In this document: positions 46,585 to 54,732 of the stretch, piece by piece
How the letters are laid out: every line of letters begins with the position of its first letter
How positions within the stretch are numbered: the first letter of the stretch is position 1
Source of the DNA: JAJCYL01 sp965206015
GTDB lineage: Bacteria > Bacteroidota > Bacteroidia > Cytophagales > Cyclobacteriaceae
NCBI GenBank assembly: GCA_965206015.1
Contig: CBDBIW010000015.1
Span: forward strand, 868,001 to 932,000
DNA length: 64,000 nt
Direction: 5' to 3'
Notes under the pieces: generated by a model
Databases searched by the model: none
Told to the model about the DNA's origin: nothing
Seen by the model: the letters and a program-made list of their open reading frames with translations, nothing else
Position numbers and translations under genes: made by a program

Positions 46585-47675
46585 ATATTCACCTTCAGTT
46601 AATATCATATAAGTATCCGGAGCTTGACCTAGTTTATTATTTCTGCGATACAGGAAAAGAGCTTGACGAAACTTACCAATTTATTGATCGGCTTGAGGGA
46701 TATCTTGGTAAACAAATCAGCAAATTGGAGGCGAATGAAGCCGTTCAATCTGGGGAGAACCCTTTTGATTTTTATTATAATTCCTATAGAGGCTATCTAC
46801 CCTCTAATGTAGCAAGGTGGTGTACCAAGAAAATGAAACTAGAGCCCTTCGAGAAATTTGTCGGGAACTTACCTACTGTTTCTTATGTCGGAATTCGAGG
46901 GGATGAAGACCGGGAGGGCTACATTTCAACCAAGCCAAACATTCAATCCATTTTTCCCTTCAGGAGAAACATTTGGAGCGAGGAGATTATTCAATCCATT
47001 TTGACCAATGACAACCAAAATGAATTAAGCGATCTATACAGTAAGCACTTCAACGGATCTGAATTGGATAGAGTAACTGGCATTATTAGTGGAAAGCTAC
47101 ATCTGATAGAGCGAAATAAGGATCACAATCGCAGAGTCATGCTGGAAAAGTTGGATGCTCTTTTATCGTTTGATACAGTGGCATTTAATCACATTGTTTT
47201 TCAATTTTTGAAATCGAGAAACTACCCACTTTCTTTTGAAGATAGCTATCCATTGCTTAATGATGATCAAGTACTTGTCCGTGACGATATATTTAGAATC
47301 CTTAGCGATAGTGGCGTAGGTGTTCCTGGGTATTATGAAAAAATTAATTATCAGGTAAATGGTGAAGTAGGTCAGTATGCTCGAAGTAGGTCTGGATGTT
47401 ATTTCTGCTTCTTTCAACAAAAAATTGAGTGGGTTTGGTTGTATGAACAACATCCAGATTTGTACAAGCAAGCTATGGAATATGAAAACGAAAAGGAAGG
47501 CTTCACATGGAATCAACATGAGTCGTTGCAAGACCTGCTCAATCCAATAAGAATGCAACAAATAAAGAGGGATCACCTAAACCGCATAAATAAGGAAAAA
47601 TCTAAGGGTTCAAAATTTTTAATTGACATTCTTGACGACACAGAAAGCGAAGGGTGTACCGCTTGTTTTATTTAG
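46574..47675 (+). pseudogene. PAPS-reductase/DndC-like sulfurtransferase, PP-loop region missing
   Basis: The natural start ATG 46574 (MKAKYS...) overlaps the DUF4007 stop, but that frame closes after ~12 codons. The main frame picks up at about 46600 with LISYKYPELDLVYYFCDTGK, which in complete relatives follows ~20-30 residues carrying the ATP-binding SGGKDS motif. That motif is absent here in all frames, so a small deletion with frame change seems to have removed it. The rest is well kept: VARWCTKKMKLEPFEKFV, TVSYVGIRGDEDREGY, SGCYFCFFQQKIEWVWL and the C-terminal CTACFI, giving Cys pairs that could hold an Fe-S cluster. An internal Met at 46725 could start a shorter 316-residue protein. 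Confidence 0.75.
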
Positions 47676-47676
47676 C

Positions 47677-48906
47677 CTATTCTATGGGTAGAACATGATT
47701 GTCATATTCTTCATTGTTTAACGCATAGACCCTATTCATTTCCTCATGGATTGCTTGGTGATTCTCGAATTTACCCAATAGAAACATGATAAGATTCTTT
47801 TTAAGTCTATCCTCTCCTGTTATCATTTTTTCGTTCCAAAAAAGATATTTCCATGTATTCCCAGATAAGGAAAAGTCGACCTGTCTGATTTTGTCCCTGA
47901 ATGTCTGTCTCTCATCATTACCAAATCTAGAAAAAGCATATGCAATTAACTTCTGACCGACAGGTCTCAACAATAAGCTGCCTCCATTTTCTGAATCTCT
48001 ATGAATAGAAAAATTGTTAATTGTTACATGTGCTTCACCATTTATGTAGTTCACTAATTCAGGAAAAACTTGAAATAGAGTATCCCAAAATGTTGCGGCT
48101 TTTGTGTAAAGTTGATCGAGTTCATTATCACTAGGACGCATAGCATAAAATGCACCCGCCTTTCTAAACAATATTTTATTTATTGCATTTACTGTGACAA
48201 GTGTTGTTAATGATGTGTTATCACTGCTTGGTATGTTTCCGCTTTTTGATGTTGATAACGTCTGTTGATTGGACAATATTTCGTGGTCAGTAACTAGTCT
48301 TCGTGAGATTATTGCAGTTGCATCATCTTCATCTAAAATAATCAGCTCTGCACCTTTAGGCTTTTCAGCATATTTATTTAATACAGTGAAAAGTCTTCTT
48401 GTTCTTTCTAGATTATCATGTTTGTGAACAACAAATATTATCGGTATCTCAAGTGTACCTAAATTTGGATTCTCCTCTAACGATTTCCTAATTCCTAACA
48501 AGCGATGCTGTCCATCAAGGGCAAATATTTGCTCTGAGCCAGATAACGACAAAACGCCAAACTTACTACTTAGAAAATCAACTGATGAGTCATCGATATC
48601 TGACCCTTCAACCTGAAAATTTCTTCCGATGCTAATTTCTGTCCATTTCGGATTACCCCGATGGATTGCTACTACGATACTACCAAGGAATCTCTCATCC
48701 TTATCTATTATGTATCTAGTTAATGCTTTGATTCTTGCTTTCTTTATTTCCCTCTGAAGTATTTCATTTATGTTGGTTGTATAAAGCTCCTCAGATTCAG
48801 AAACTGTTATAATTCTGTTATTGTCAACAATATCTGAGGCCTTCATTACTGTGGAGTAGTAATCCCAGAGCCCCAAATTGCCTCGTGTACATGCTAAATG
48901 TATCAT
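47677..48906 (-). CDS. DGQHR-domain protein (DndB-like)
   Basis: 409 residues. The signature DGQHR occurs in EQIFALDGQHRLLGIRKSLE, together with FLGSIVVAIHRGNPKW and IIFVVHKHDNLERTRRLFTVL, as in DndB and other DGQHR (ParB-like fold) proteins. In Dnd systems DndB is a DNA-binding regulator of phosphorothioation. It follows the GIY-YIG-like gene by a single base and ends one base from the stop of the convergent DndC-like gene. Confidence 0.85.
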   Translation of the reverse strand: MIHLACTRGNLGLWDYYSTVMKASDIVDNNRIITVSESEELYTTNINEILQREIKKARIKALTRYIIDKDERFLGSIVVAIHRGNPKWTEISIGRNFQVEGSDIDDSSVDFLSSKFGVLSLSGSEQIFALDGQHRLLGIRKSLEENPNLGTLEIPIIFVVHKHDNLERTRRLFTVLNKYAEKPKGAELIILDEDDATAIISRRLVTDHEILSNQQTLSTSKSGNIPSSDNTSLTTLVTVNAINKILFRKAGAFYAMRPSDNELDQLYTKAATFWDTLFQVFPELVNYINGEAHVTINNFSIHRDSENGGSLLLRPVGQKLIAYAFSRFGNDERQTFRDKIRQVDFSLSGNTWKYLFWNEKMITGEDRLKKNLIMFLLGKFENHQAIHEEMNRVYALNNEEYDNHVLPIE

Positions 48907-48907
48907 A

Positions 48908-49435
48908 TTAATATAGTCGTCTTGTCAGTCTTGCTTCTCCGTGTAGTTCCTCATTCAATGGAGGCACGATATTATTAAATATATTCTTCTCGATATCTAC
49001 AATATCTTGGTCAGATTTATCAGATAACTCGAAATAATAAACATAAGTATGATTTGGCCATAGGTTTGTTAATCTCATTATATTTTTTGCAATAGTCCGA
49101 TTCCCAATAGACTTAATGTATTTGAGAAATCTGCGAAAAAAATTGTAGTTAGTTGTGCCAGCTTGTACCCTTCCTACATATAAAAGATGCTTTGCCAATA
49201 CTTCATCAGATAAAGGATAATCAGGCTCAAGACAGAACATGTAAATCCCCTTTCCCCTGTGAATATTTTCAGGCATGGCATCCCTGATATTTTCATCAAA
49301 TTTTAATTTAATGGGATCGCCAAGGTCATGATCCAATATTTGACTCCACCAAATAGGATTATGATGTACCAACATCGTATAAGGATTTCCAAATGGATAG
49401 GATTCAATAACTTCTGAAAACGTCAAATATGGCAT
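48908..49435 (-). CDS. GIY-YIG-like nuclease domain protein
   Basis: 175 residues. GKGIYMF (GIY) and KHLLYVGRVQ (YIG-like YVG) are spaced as in GIY-YIG nucleases, followed by an Arg-rich helix FFRRFLKYIK (catalytic Arg) and a candidate catalytic Glu in QDIVDIEKNIFNNIVPPLNE. An N-terminal ~65-residue region (VIESYPFGNPYTMLVHHNPI) is not recognised. No signal peptide. It is the first gene of a two-gene unit with the DGQHR protein (1-bp gap). A DNA-cutting effector role is inferred from the domain and neighbourhood. Confidence 0.7.
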   Translation of the reverse strand: MPYLTFSEVIESYPFGNPYTMLVHHNPIWWSQILDHDLGDPIKLKFDENIRDAMPENIHRGKGIYMFCLEPDYPLSDEVLAKHLLYVGRVQAGTTNYNFFRRFLKYIKSIGNRTIAKNIMRLTNLWPNHTYVYYFELSDKSDQDIVDIEKNIFNNIVPPLNEELHGEARLTRRLY

Positions 49436-49633
49436 TTATCAATTCTGTTTCTTGGTGAGACATCTAATTGGAGTTGTACAGTCCTGATAGAAAAGTTCCT
49501 AAGACAATCCAGTATTGATTCTCATCCACCACTTGATTTTACCGAGTTTCTTCAGGCACATTCAAATCTCAGTTTTACTATTTTCCTCTTGATCCATTTT
49601 TCTCCGCCTTAGGAATATTTAGTTATTCACAAC

Positions 49634-50600
49634 CAATAGCGTCCTAAACGTTTAAAAAATAGCAGGGAAGAAATCCGTATCTCAAATTATCTTTGAGTTG
49701 CACAACAAACCCCATCCCTGCATGTCAACTATAAATTTGTTTTCTCAGATCCTCTCTAAGATTGACCGTAACTCCTTCAAAAAATTAGTACAGGAAAAGC
49801 AGACCGATAAACATCAGAAGGGCTGTGATAGTTGGACGCATTTGGTTTCGATGTTATTCTGTCAGTTTTCTAAGAGTCAATCGGTAAGAGATAACATCCC
49901 ATTGTTGGCTGGTAGTGTGATTGTAGCTGACCGGTATTACAATGATTTCTCTTTGCTCAGGGTTTGGGACAGCAACAAGGTCTTTTTTGTGATCAGACAT
50001 AAACACAACATCCCATTCAAGTCCATCAAAGAGAATGAGTTGCCCAATAACCGACATGAGCATATCCTCAAAGATGAGCTAATAGAGCTTACAGGCAATC
50101 AATCTAAAGACAAGTACCCAAAACGATTGCGAAGGGTCGCTCTATACGATGAAACCAATGATCAGACCATAGAACTGATCATTAACCAAATGTCCCGGAC
50201 CGCAAACACCATTGGTGAGCTTTACAAAAGCAGATGGCAGATTGAAGTCTTCTTTCGTGAGATCAGGCAAACTACTGCACATTAAATCATTCATTGGGAC
50301 AACCAAAAATGCAGTTATGATACAGGTTTGGACGGCTCTGATTACTATTCTGATCTTGAAATTCCTCAAAGCATTAGCTAAATACCAATGGCAACTCTCC
50401 AATCTGATCGCATTGATACGACTGAACTTGTTTGTTAAGATTGATTTGAAAAAGTGGCTCGATAAGCCCTTCGATCATCCACCAGACAGGCTCAAAAATC
50501 AACAACAGGGGGTTCTCTTTGATTCCTGCCACTCAATCTCGCGCTATCCTGCTTTGGTGGCTGATGGCTATATTACCTTGAATCGTTTAGGACACTATTG
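49634..50600 (+). mobile_element. IS4-family (DUF4372-type) element, internally deleted, copy B
   Basis: Same 17-bp ends as copy A; here the flanks extend the symmetry (ACAAC before and GTTGT after). 967 bp. It stands 198 bp upstream of the GIY-YIG-like gene, forming the right border of the DUF4007/DGQHR island. Confidence 0.85.
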
Positions 50601-50607
50601 GTTGTAA
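49722..50607 (+). pseudogene. IS4-family transposase with internal deletion and frameshift (copy B)
   Basis: Same KSQSVRD-NIPLLAGS junction as copy A, lacking about 110 residues with the first catalytic Asp. Frame holds through NTIGELYKSRWQIEVFFREI, then an extra A near 50270 shifts it; the C-terminal part continues in another frame as LLHIKSFIGTTKNAVMIQVW to the stop at 50607. Confidence 0.85.
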
Positions 50608-50654
50608 ATAATCAAATATGACGAATAAAAAGTTAATTTTTTTATTAAAAAAGA

Positions 50655-50695
50655 AATAAAAATGCAGTATCTATTCCATAGAAAAAGATACTGCA
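50655..50695 (-). terminator. Terminator of the DUF6249-like gene
   Basis: Ten-base-pair stem TGCAGTATCT / AGATACTGCA with 13-nt loop; on the minus strand it is followed by TTTTTATTTC. Lies just past the stop at 50705. Confidence 0.7.
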
Positions 50696-50704
50696 CCCAA
50701 TAAA

Positions 50705-51037
50705 TTACTTGTCATCTTCATTCTTTATAAGGAAGTAGTAGAGGAGAAATCCAAGTGATATACAAACAGCTTCGACTCCATAAGGGAGTGGCGAGTCCTC
50801 ATCATACGGTAATTGCTCGATGATGATTAAACCAAGTCCGGCGAATAAGATAATGAGCCCCCATTTAAGCGAATTTTGCTTTGAGGTCATTGATTTGAAC
50901 ATATTAGCAGTTTCTTCATTTACCATATTCTTTTCAATCAATTTTTTCTTCAAAGAGTAATTTGTAAGAACAGTTACAAATAAGATAGTAGATCCAAAAA
51001 CAGAAATTATTGCGACAATAGGTATTAATTCTTCCAT
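50705..51037 (-). CDS. Small membrane protein, DUF6249-like
   Basis: 110 residues with three hydrophobic segments (IPIVAIISVFGSTILFVTVL; LKWGLIILFAGLGLIII; VEAVCISLGFLLYYFLI) and a charged loop between the first two. This matches the small DUF6249 proteins of Bacteroidota that often neighbour ECF sigma factor genes, as here, where it is divergent from one 127 bp away. Function unknown; possible partner of the sigma/anti-sigma pair. Confidence 0.75.
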   Translation of the reverse strand: MEELIPIVAIISVFGSTILFVTVLTNYSLKKKLIEKNMVNEETANMFKSMTSKQNSLKWGLIILFAGLGLIIIEQLPYDEDSPLPYGVEAVCISLGFLLYYFLIKNEDDK

Positions 51038-51164
51038 GATTTTTTATTTCATTAATATTTAATTTGAAACATCTGACAGCAAAGTCTATTCATAAGGTTG
51101 CAATTTTTAGCGAATTAAAAATTAAATTGAGTACATGCAACATTTTTAGCAGTCTGTGTGACTA

Positions 51165-51718
51165 ATGAATAGCATGAATGACCGGCAACTTGTAACCTTA
51201 GTATTATCGGGAGGTGATAGTGCGCTTCGCACGCTTATTGGAAAGTATGAAAGATTAGTGGCCCATATGGTGGCGAGGGTTGTTTATGATGACCTGGATA
51301 GAGAGGAACTTTGTCAGGATGTCTTTATTAAAATCCATGATAAGCTGGACACGTTTAATTTTGACGCTAAACTTTCTACATGGATCGCAACTATTGCATA
51401 CCGATTAGCAGTTAATTTTGCAAAAAAAAGAAGTTGGATCAAGTTGATTTTGATTCTGTGGAATTTCAGATTCCTGATAATGCTTCATCTTATGAAACGG
51501 AAGATTTGAATGAGTTTATCGTTCAATTAATAGATAAGCTCCCGGTAAATTATAAATTAGTATTGACGCTATTTTATTTAGATGGATTTCATTATCCAGA
51601 AATAGTTGAGATTACGGGCATGCCTGAAGGAACGGTTAAGAATTATTTGCATAGAGCAAAACAAAAACTTAAAATAATAATAGAGAAACAAGCACGGAAG
51701 GAGGTGGAATTGATATGA
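51165..51718 (+). pseudogene. ECF (RpoE-like) RNA polymerase sigma factor, interrupted at an A8 run
   Basis: Region 2 (LIGKYERLVAHMVARVVYDD, EELCQDVFIKIHDKL, STWIATIAYRLAVNFAKK) reads in the first frame to about 51429. Region 4 (LIDKLPVNYKLVLTLFYLDG, IVEITGMPEGTVKNYLHRAK) reads in the next frame. The join falls at eight As (51422-51429); nine As would give one continuous ~184-residue sigma factor. As printed, translation would end at 51509 without region 4. A sequencing error, a mutation, or polymerase slippage on the A run are all possible. The stop overlaps the next gene by 4 bp (ATGA). Confidence 0.8.
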
Positions 51719-52044
51719 AAAAAAATATAGACCAGATTATCGAAGACGCACTTAAAATTGAGCCAAAGTTCAATTTAGGAGCAGATTTTAAGGATCGTGT
51801 CACCAAAATGATTCGGAAGAAAGAGCGAAAAATTCAACGAAAACTTTACCTCTTGATTTCGATTGGGGTAATAATGATTTTTGGAGCTGGTATAGCATTA
51901 GTCCAATATTTTGGAAACATTGAAGCACTATACCAATTTGATCAATTAGTACCTCTTGCTGTTATCGTAGGTGGGTTAGTGGCGATTATTCAATACCTTG
52001 ATAAGAGATTGGTAAAAGACAAGTCTTTTAAACAACTCGCTTAA
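51715..52044 (+). CDS. Putative membrane partner (anti-sigma-like) of the ECF sigma factor
   Basis: 109 residues. A soluble N-terminal helix (IDQIIEDALKIEPKFNLGAD), a basic stretch (KMIRKKERKIQRKLY), two transmembrane helices (LLISIGVIMIFGAGIALVQY; LVPLAVIVGGLVAIIQYL) and a basic tail. It overlaps the sigma gene by ATGA, so the two are translationally coupled. It is short for a classical anti-sigma with a zinc-binding domain; the anti-sigma role is inferred from position and topology only. Confidence 0.7.
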   Translation: MKKNIDQIIEDALKIEPKFNLGADFKDRVTKMIRKKERKIQRKLYLLISIGVIMIFGAGIALVQYFGNIEALYQFDQLVPLAVIVGGLVAIIQYLDKRLVKDKSFKQLA

Positions 52045-52205
52045 CAATTTCCCATTCAAGCATATAACTTGCGGTGCTTCCTTCATGCGCCACCTTCATG
52101 GTAGTGAAATAGGTAGAGGCGCGATCTTCCTCTTCAACATGCATAGTAAAAGTCCCCAATAAATCATTCTTACTTAGAAAGTCAAAATCCCATAGTTCTA
52201 CGAGA
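52028..52205 (-). pseudogene. C-terminal fragment of a protein truncated at the IS256 left end
   Basis: Minus-strand frame VELWDFDFLSKNDLLGTFTM, then EEEDRASTYFTTMKVAHEGS and YMLEWEIVKRVV and stop. The D-x-D-F-x-S-K-N-D-x-x-G segment resembles a C2-type calcium-binding loop. It runs out at the left end of the IS256 element, so its N-terminal half is lost or displaced. The tail overlaps the 3' end of the preceding plus-strand gene. Confidence 0.45.
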
Positions 52206-53492
52206 GACTGTAAACTGAACTCTGTCTAAGATAAAAATTAAGAACATTATAACTTAGACAAAATGACACAAGAAGAAGATCAATTACAGAGCAAGGCCCT
52301 GGAGCAATTCAAATCAGGCAAATCATTATTTGGGAAAGATGGAGCATTTGCTCCGATGCTAAAGCAGTTTTTGGAATCAGCACCTGAGGCAGAAATGGAT
52401 GCTCACCCTGATGAAGCCGAACGTTTGGAAGGCAACAAGCGCAATGGCAAAGGCAGGAAGACAATCAAAAGCAGTACCGGTCCAGTCGAGATAGAGACAC
52501 CCCGGGATAGGCAGAGCACTTTCGAGCCCCGGATCATCAGGAAGCGGGAGACTGTTCCTGCAGACAGTTTGCAGGACAAGATCATTGGCTTATATGGTCT
52601 TGGAATGAGCCTTCGTGACATCAGTGAACATATCAGGGAGATATACGATACAGAGATCTCCCATACCGTGTTGAGTCAAATCACCGACCGCATCATTCCG
52701 GAAGTGAAAGCCTGGCAAAACCGGCCATTGGAGCCTGTCTATTGCATGGTGTGGTTAGGTGCGATGCACTACAAGGTTCGTTCAGAAGGTAAGGTTGAGC
52801 ATAAGGCCTTGTACAATATCCCGGGCATCAATGCCTCTGGTATGAAAGAGGTGTTGGGCATGTACCTGTCGGAAAGCGAAGGAGCCAACTTCTGGTTACA
52901 GGTACTCAGTGACCTGCACAACCGTGGCTTGAAAGATATTCTGATTGCTTGTACAGACAATCTCAAGGGCTTTTCAGAGGTCATAGTGAGTGTTTATCCA
53001 AAAGCTGAAGTACAGAGTTGTATCATTCATCAGATCCGCAATTCGCTCAAGTATGTAGCCGGCAAAGACCGGAAGGGATTCATGTGCGACCTCAAATTGG
53101 TATATCGTGCAGATACCAAAGAGATGGCAGAAATGGAACCAGAAAACCTGGCGGGAAAGTGGGAGGGTAAATATCCAATTGTGATCCAGTCATGGCAAAA
53201 CAATTGGGAGAAACTGACCACCTATTTTCAGTATACAGCCCCAATACGCAAACTGATTTACACTACCAATGCGGTAGAAGGTTATCACCGACAGATCCGG
53301 AAAGTAACTAAAACCAAGGGGGCATTTAGCTCGGATATGGCCTTACTCAAACTGGTATATTTGGCCACCCGGAATATTGAAAAGAAATGGATAGCACCAC
53401 TTCAAAACCGGGGGTTGACCGTCCAACAACTCGCTATTAAATTTGGAGATCGCTTACCTTTGGATTTAGAACACATCCCTTTGGAGGGGCAG
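52204..53492 (+). mobile_element. IS256-family element, copy 2, right end missing
   Basis: Left end GAGACTGTAAACTGAACTCT at 52204, 59 bp before the transposase start. The sequence shared with copy 1 stops at about 53492 (TTGGAGGGGCA), where it joins an oppositely oriented IS256-type fragment, and no right terminal repeat follows. Confidence 0.7.
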
Positions 53493-53519
53493 GCGCATCA
53501 TAAATACCCTATCCTTTGA
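52263..53519 (+). CDS. IS256-family transposase
   Basis: 418 residues, uninterrupted. Mutator-type features: DGAFAPMLKQFLESAPEAEM, GRKTIKSSTGPVEIETPRDR, KIIGLYGLGMSLRDISEHI, a DDE core with DILIACTDNLKGFSEVI (second Asp) and the C-terminal LIYTTNAVEGYHRQIRKV (catalytic Glu). The first Asp of IS256 proteins is normally in a V-x-x-D-A motif; here MVWLGAMHY has Gly where copy 1 has Asp (IVWLDAMHY), so the first catalytic Asp is substituted in this otherwise intact copy. The last ~10 residues (AHHKYPIL) come from the junction with the neighbouring fragment. Confidence 0.9.
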   Translation: MTQEEDQLQSKALEQFKSGKSLFGKDGAFAPMLKQFLESAPEAEMDAHPDEAERLEGNKRNGKGRKTIKSSTGPVEIETPRDRQSTFEPRIIRKRETVPADSLQDKIIGLYGLGMSLRDISEHIREIYDTEISHTVLSQITDRIIPEVKAWQNRPLEPVYCMVWLGAMHYKVRSEGKVEHKALYNIPGINASGMKEVLGMYLSESEGANFWLQVLSDLHNRGLKDILIACTDNLKGFSEVIVSVYPKAEVQSCIIHQIRNSLKYVAGKDRKGFMCDLKLVYRADTKEMAEMEPENLAGKWEGKYPIVIQSWQNNWEKLTTYFQYTAPIRKLIYTTNAVEGYHRQIRKVTKTKGAFSSDMALLKLVYLATRNIEKKWIAPLQNRGLTVQQLAIKFGDRLPLDLEHIPLEGQAHHKYPIL

Positions 53520-53638
53520 TGTTTATCATAACCCAAATAGGCATCTAATTCTCCTTCCGGCATCTTTTCTACTCCCCGGGTGCAGAGATTATCTGTGAAA
53601 AATCCAAACGCTTTGGAATTCTTGAATTGTTTCAAAAC
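53498..53638 (-). pseudogene. N-terminal fragment of a different IS256-type transposase
   Basis: Minus-strand frame FKNSKAFGFFTDNLCTRGVE, then KMPEGELDAYLGYDKHQR, then IGYL and stop. M-x-E-G-E-L-D-x-x-L-G-Y-x-K-H is the well-known start of canonical IS256 transposases. It is fused head-on to the truncated 3' end of copy 2. Confidence 0.65.
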
Positions 53639-53944
53639 TCACTCAGTTACTCGGTTAGTACCATTTTTGGTGTAAGTAAAAAGTTTACCTACAGATTTAT
53701 CCCTCCATTTCGGAATAAATCCCGTTCCAGCTAAAGAGGAGCCACCTTCAGTGTCCCGCAAGTCGGGGCCATGATAACTTGCGCAGTCTCCTATGGATAC
53801 AACAACTTGTTCGGTGTGTTCTATGGAGTAGTGGGTACCTCCGGTTGTCTCGATAAGTTTTACAGTTTCCTTTGGATTTTTACTACATGAAAATAGAATT
53901 ACACAAATTATAACATAATATACAGCATTCCTGGATTGTCCCAT
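53639..53944 (-). CDS. Small lipoprotein, unknown
   Basis: 101 residues with a lipoprotein signal (VIICVILFSC, Cys20). The remainder (KETVKLIETTGGTHYSIEHT, DCASYHGPDLRDTEGGSSLA) is not recognised. It follows the DUF6503-like gene by 4 bp in the same direction, suggesting one transcript. The 3' end abuts the IS256-type fragment, so it may be truncated. Confidence 0.5.
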   Translation of the reverse strand: MGQSRNAVYYVIICVILFSCSKNPKETVKLIETTGGTHYSIEHTEQVVVSIGDCASYHGPDLRDTEGGSSLAGTGFIPKWRDKSVGKLFTYTKNGTNRVTE

Positions 53945-53948
53945 TGAC

Positions 53949-54665
53949 CTATCTAATCAGTTCAACCTTGGTCAGAATGTCTGCTCCAAGAAATGTGCTG
54001 TCTTTGGTTGTATGCCATTTCCTCACCTTTGGAATTTTGATTCCTCCAAGTGAGGACAGACCTTCCATTGTAATGAATTCGCCATTTCCGCTTTCCTGAT
54101 AAAATTTGTAGCCTTCCATGGCATAGGTATCAGGGTTTATATAGAAAAACCAATTGTCAGTTCCCACTCCTTCACCATAAGTAATTCCAAGTTCCAGATA
54201 TTCTTTACCGTCAAATAAAACAGTTTTAACCTCGTCTCTTACAATTGTTCCCGGATCTCTTAGCTTCATCGGTAATCCGTAGAGGTAGATATAGTAATTT
54301 CTTGTTCTTAATATCCGATCGTGTGACAACCAATACTTGTCAGATATTTCCTGGCTAAAATTTTCAGATCCATTAACTGTCACTGTTCCCGAATGATTTC
54401 TAATTTCTCTTACAATTATATCGCTTCCGTCATGTTCTTCAGTGATCTTGCAATAGTCTTCTCCATTTTTAAGAATCAATTCTGATTTACGTGAGGGTCT
54501 GTCTGGACGTGTTTGCTCCAACAAAAACCTGGCACTTAATTGTGGCCATTCATTTTCAGGGTCGTGACAGGCAATAGTTTTTTCTAATAATTCAGCCCCG
54601 GTTATTTGAGAAAAAACAGGTTGAATATAGACCAAGAACATTATTGTAAATAGAAATCTGTTCAT
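53949..54665 (-). CDS. DUF6503-like exported protein
   Basis: 238 residues with signal peptide (FTIMFLVYIQPVFSQ), then ITGAELLEKTIACHDPENEW, a start typical of the DUF6503 family of Bacteroidota, and a beta-rich body (ILKNGEDYCKITEEHDG, DNWFFYINPDTYAMEGYKFY, ITMEGLSSLGGIKIPKVRKW) related in fold to LolA/outer-membrane lipoprotein-sorting proteins. Periplasmic; a lipid or lipoprotein binding role is inferred from the fold only. Confidence 0.75.
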   Translation of the reverse strand: MNRFLFTIMFLVYIQPVFSQITGAELLEKTIACHDPENEWPQLSARFLLEQTRPDRPSRKSELILKNGEDYCKITEEHDGSDIIVREIRNHSGTVTVNGSENFSQEISDKYWLSHDRILRTRNYYIYLYGLPMKLRDPGTIVRDEVKTVLFDGKEYLELGITYGEGVGTDNWFFYINPDTYAMEGYKFYQESGNGEFITMEGLSSLGGIKIPKVRKWHTTKDSTFLGADILTKVELIR

Positions 54666-54732
54666 GAGTATAAGATTTATTGAAATTTAAACATTCTTTG
54701 GGCATTGTGAACGCCGTATAGATAATAGTTAA

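Noticed and set aside
45751..49435. Complete Dnd (dndBCDE) or Ssp system
   Set aside because: Only DndC-like and DndB-like proteins are recognised; DndD, DndE, SspB, SspD and restriction genes DndFGH are not in the window.
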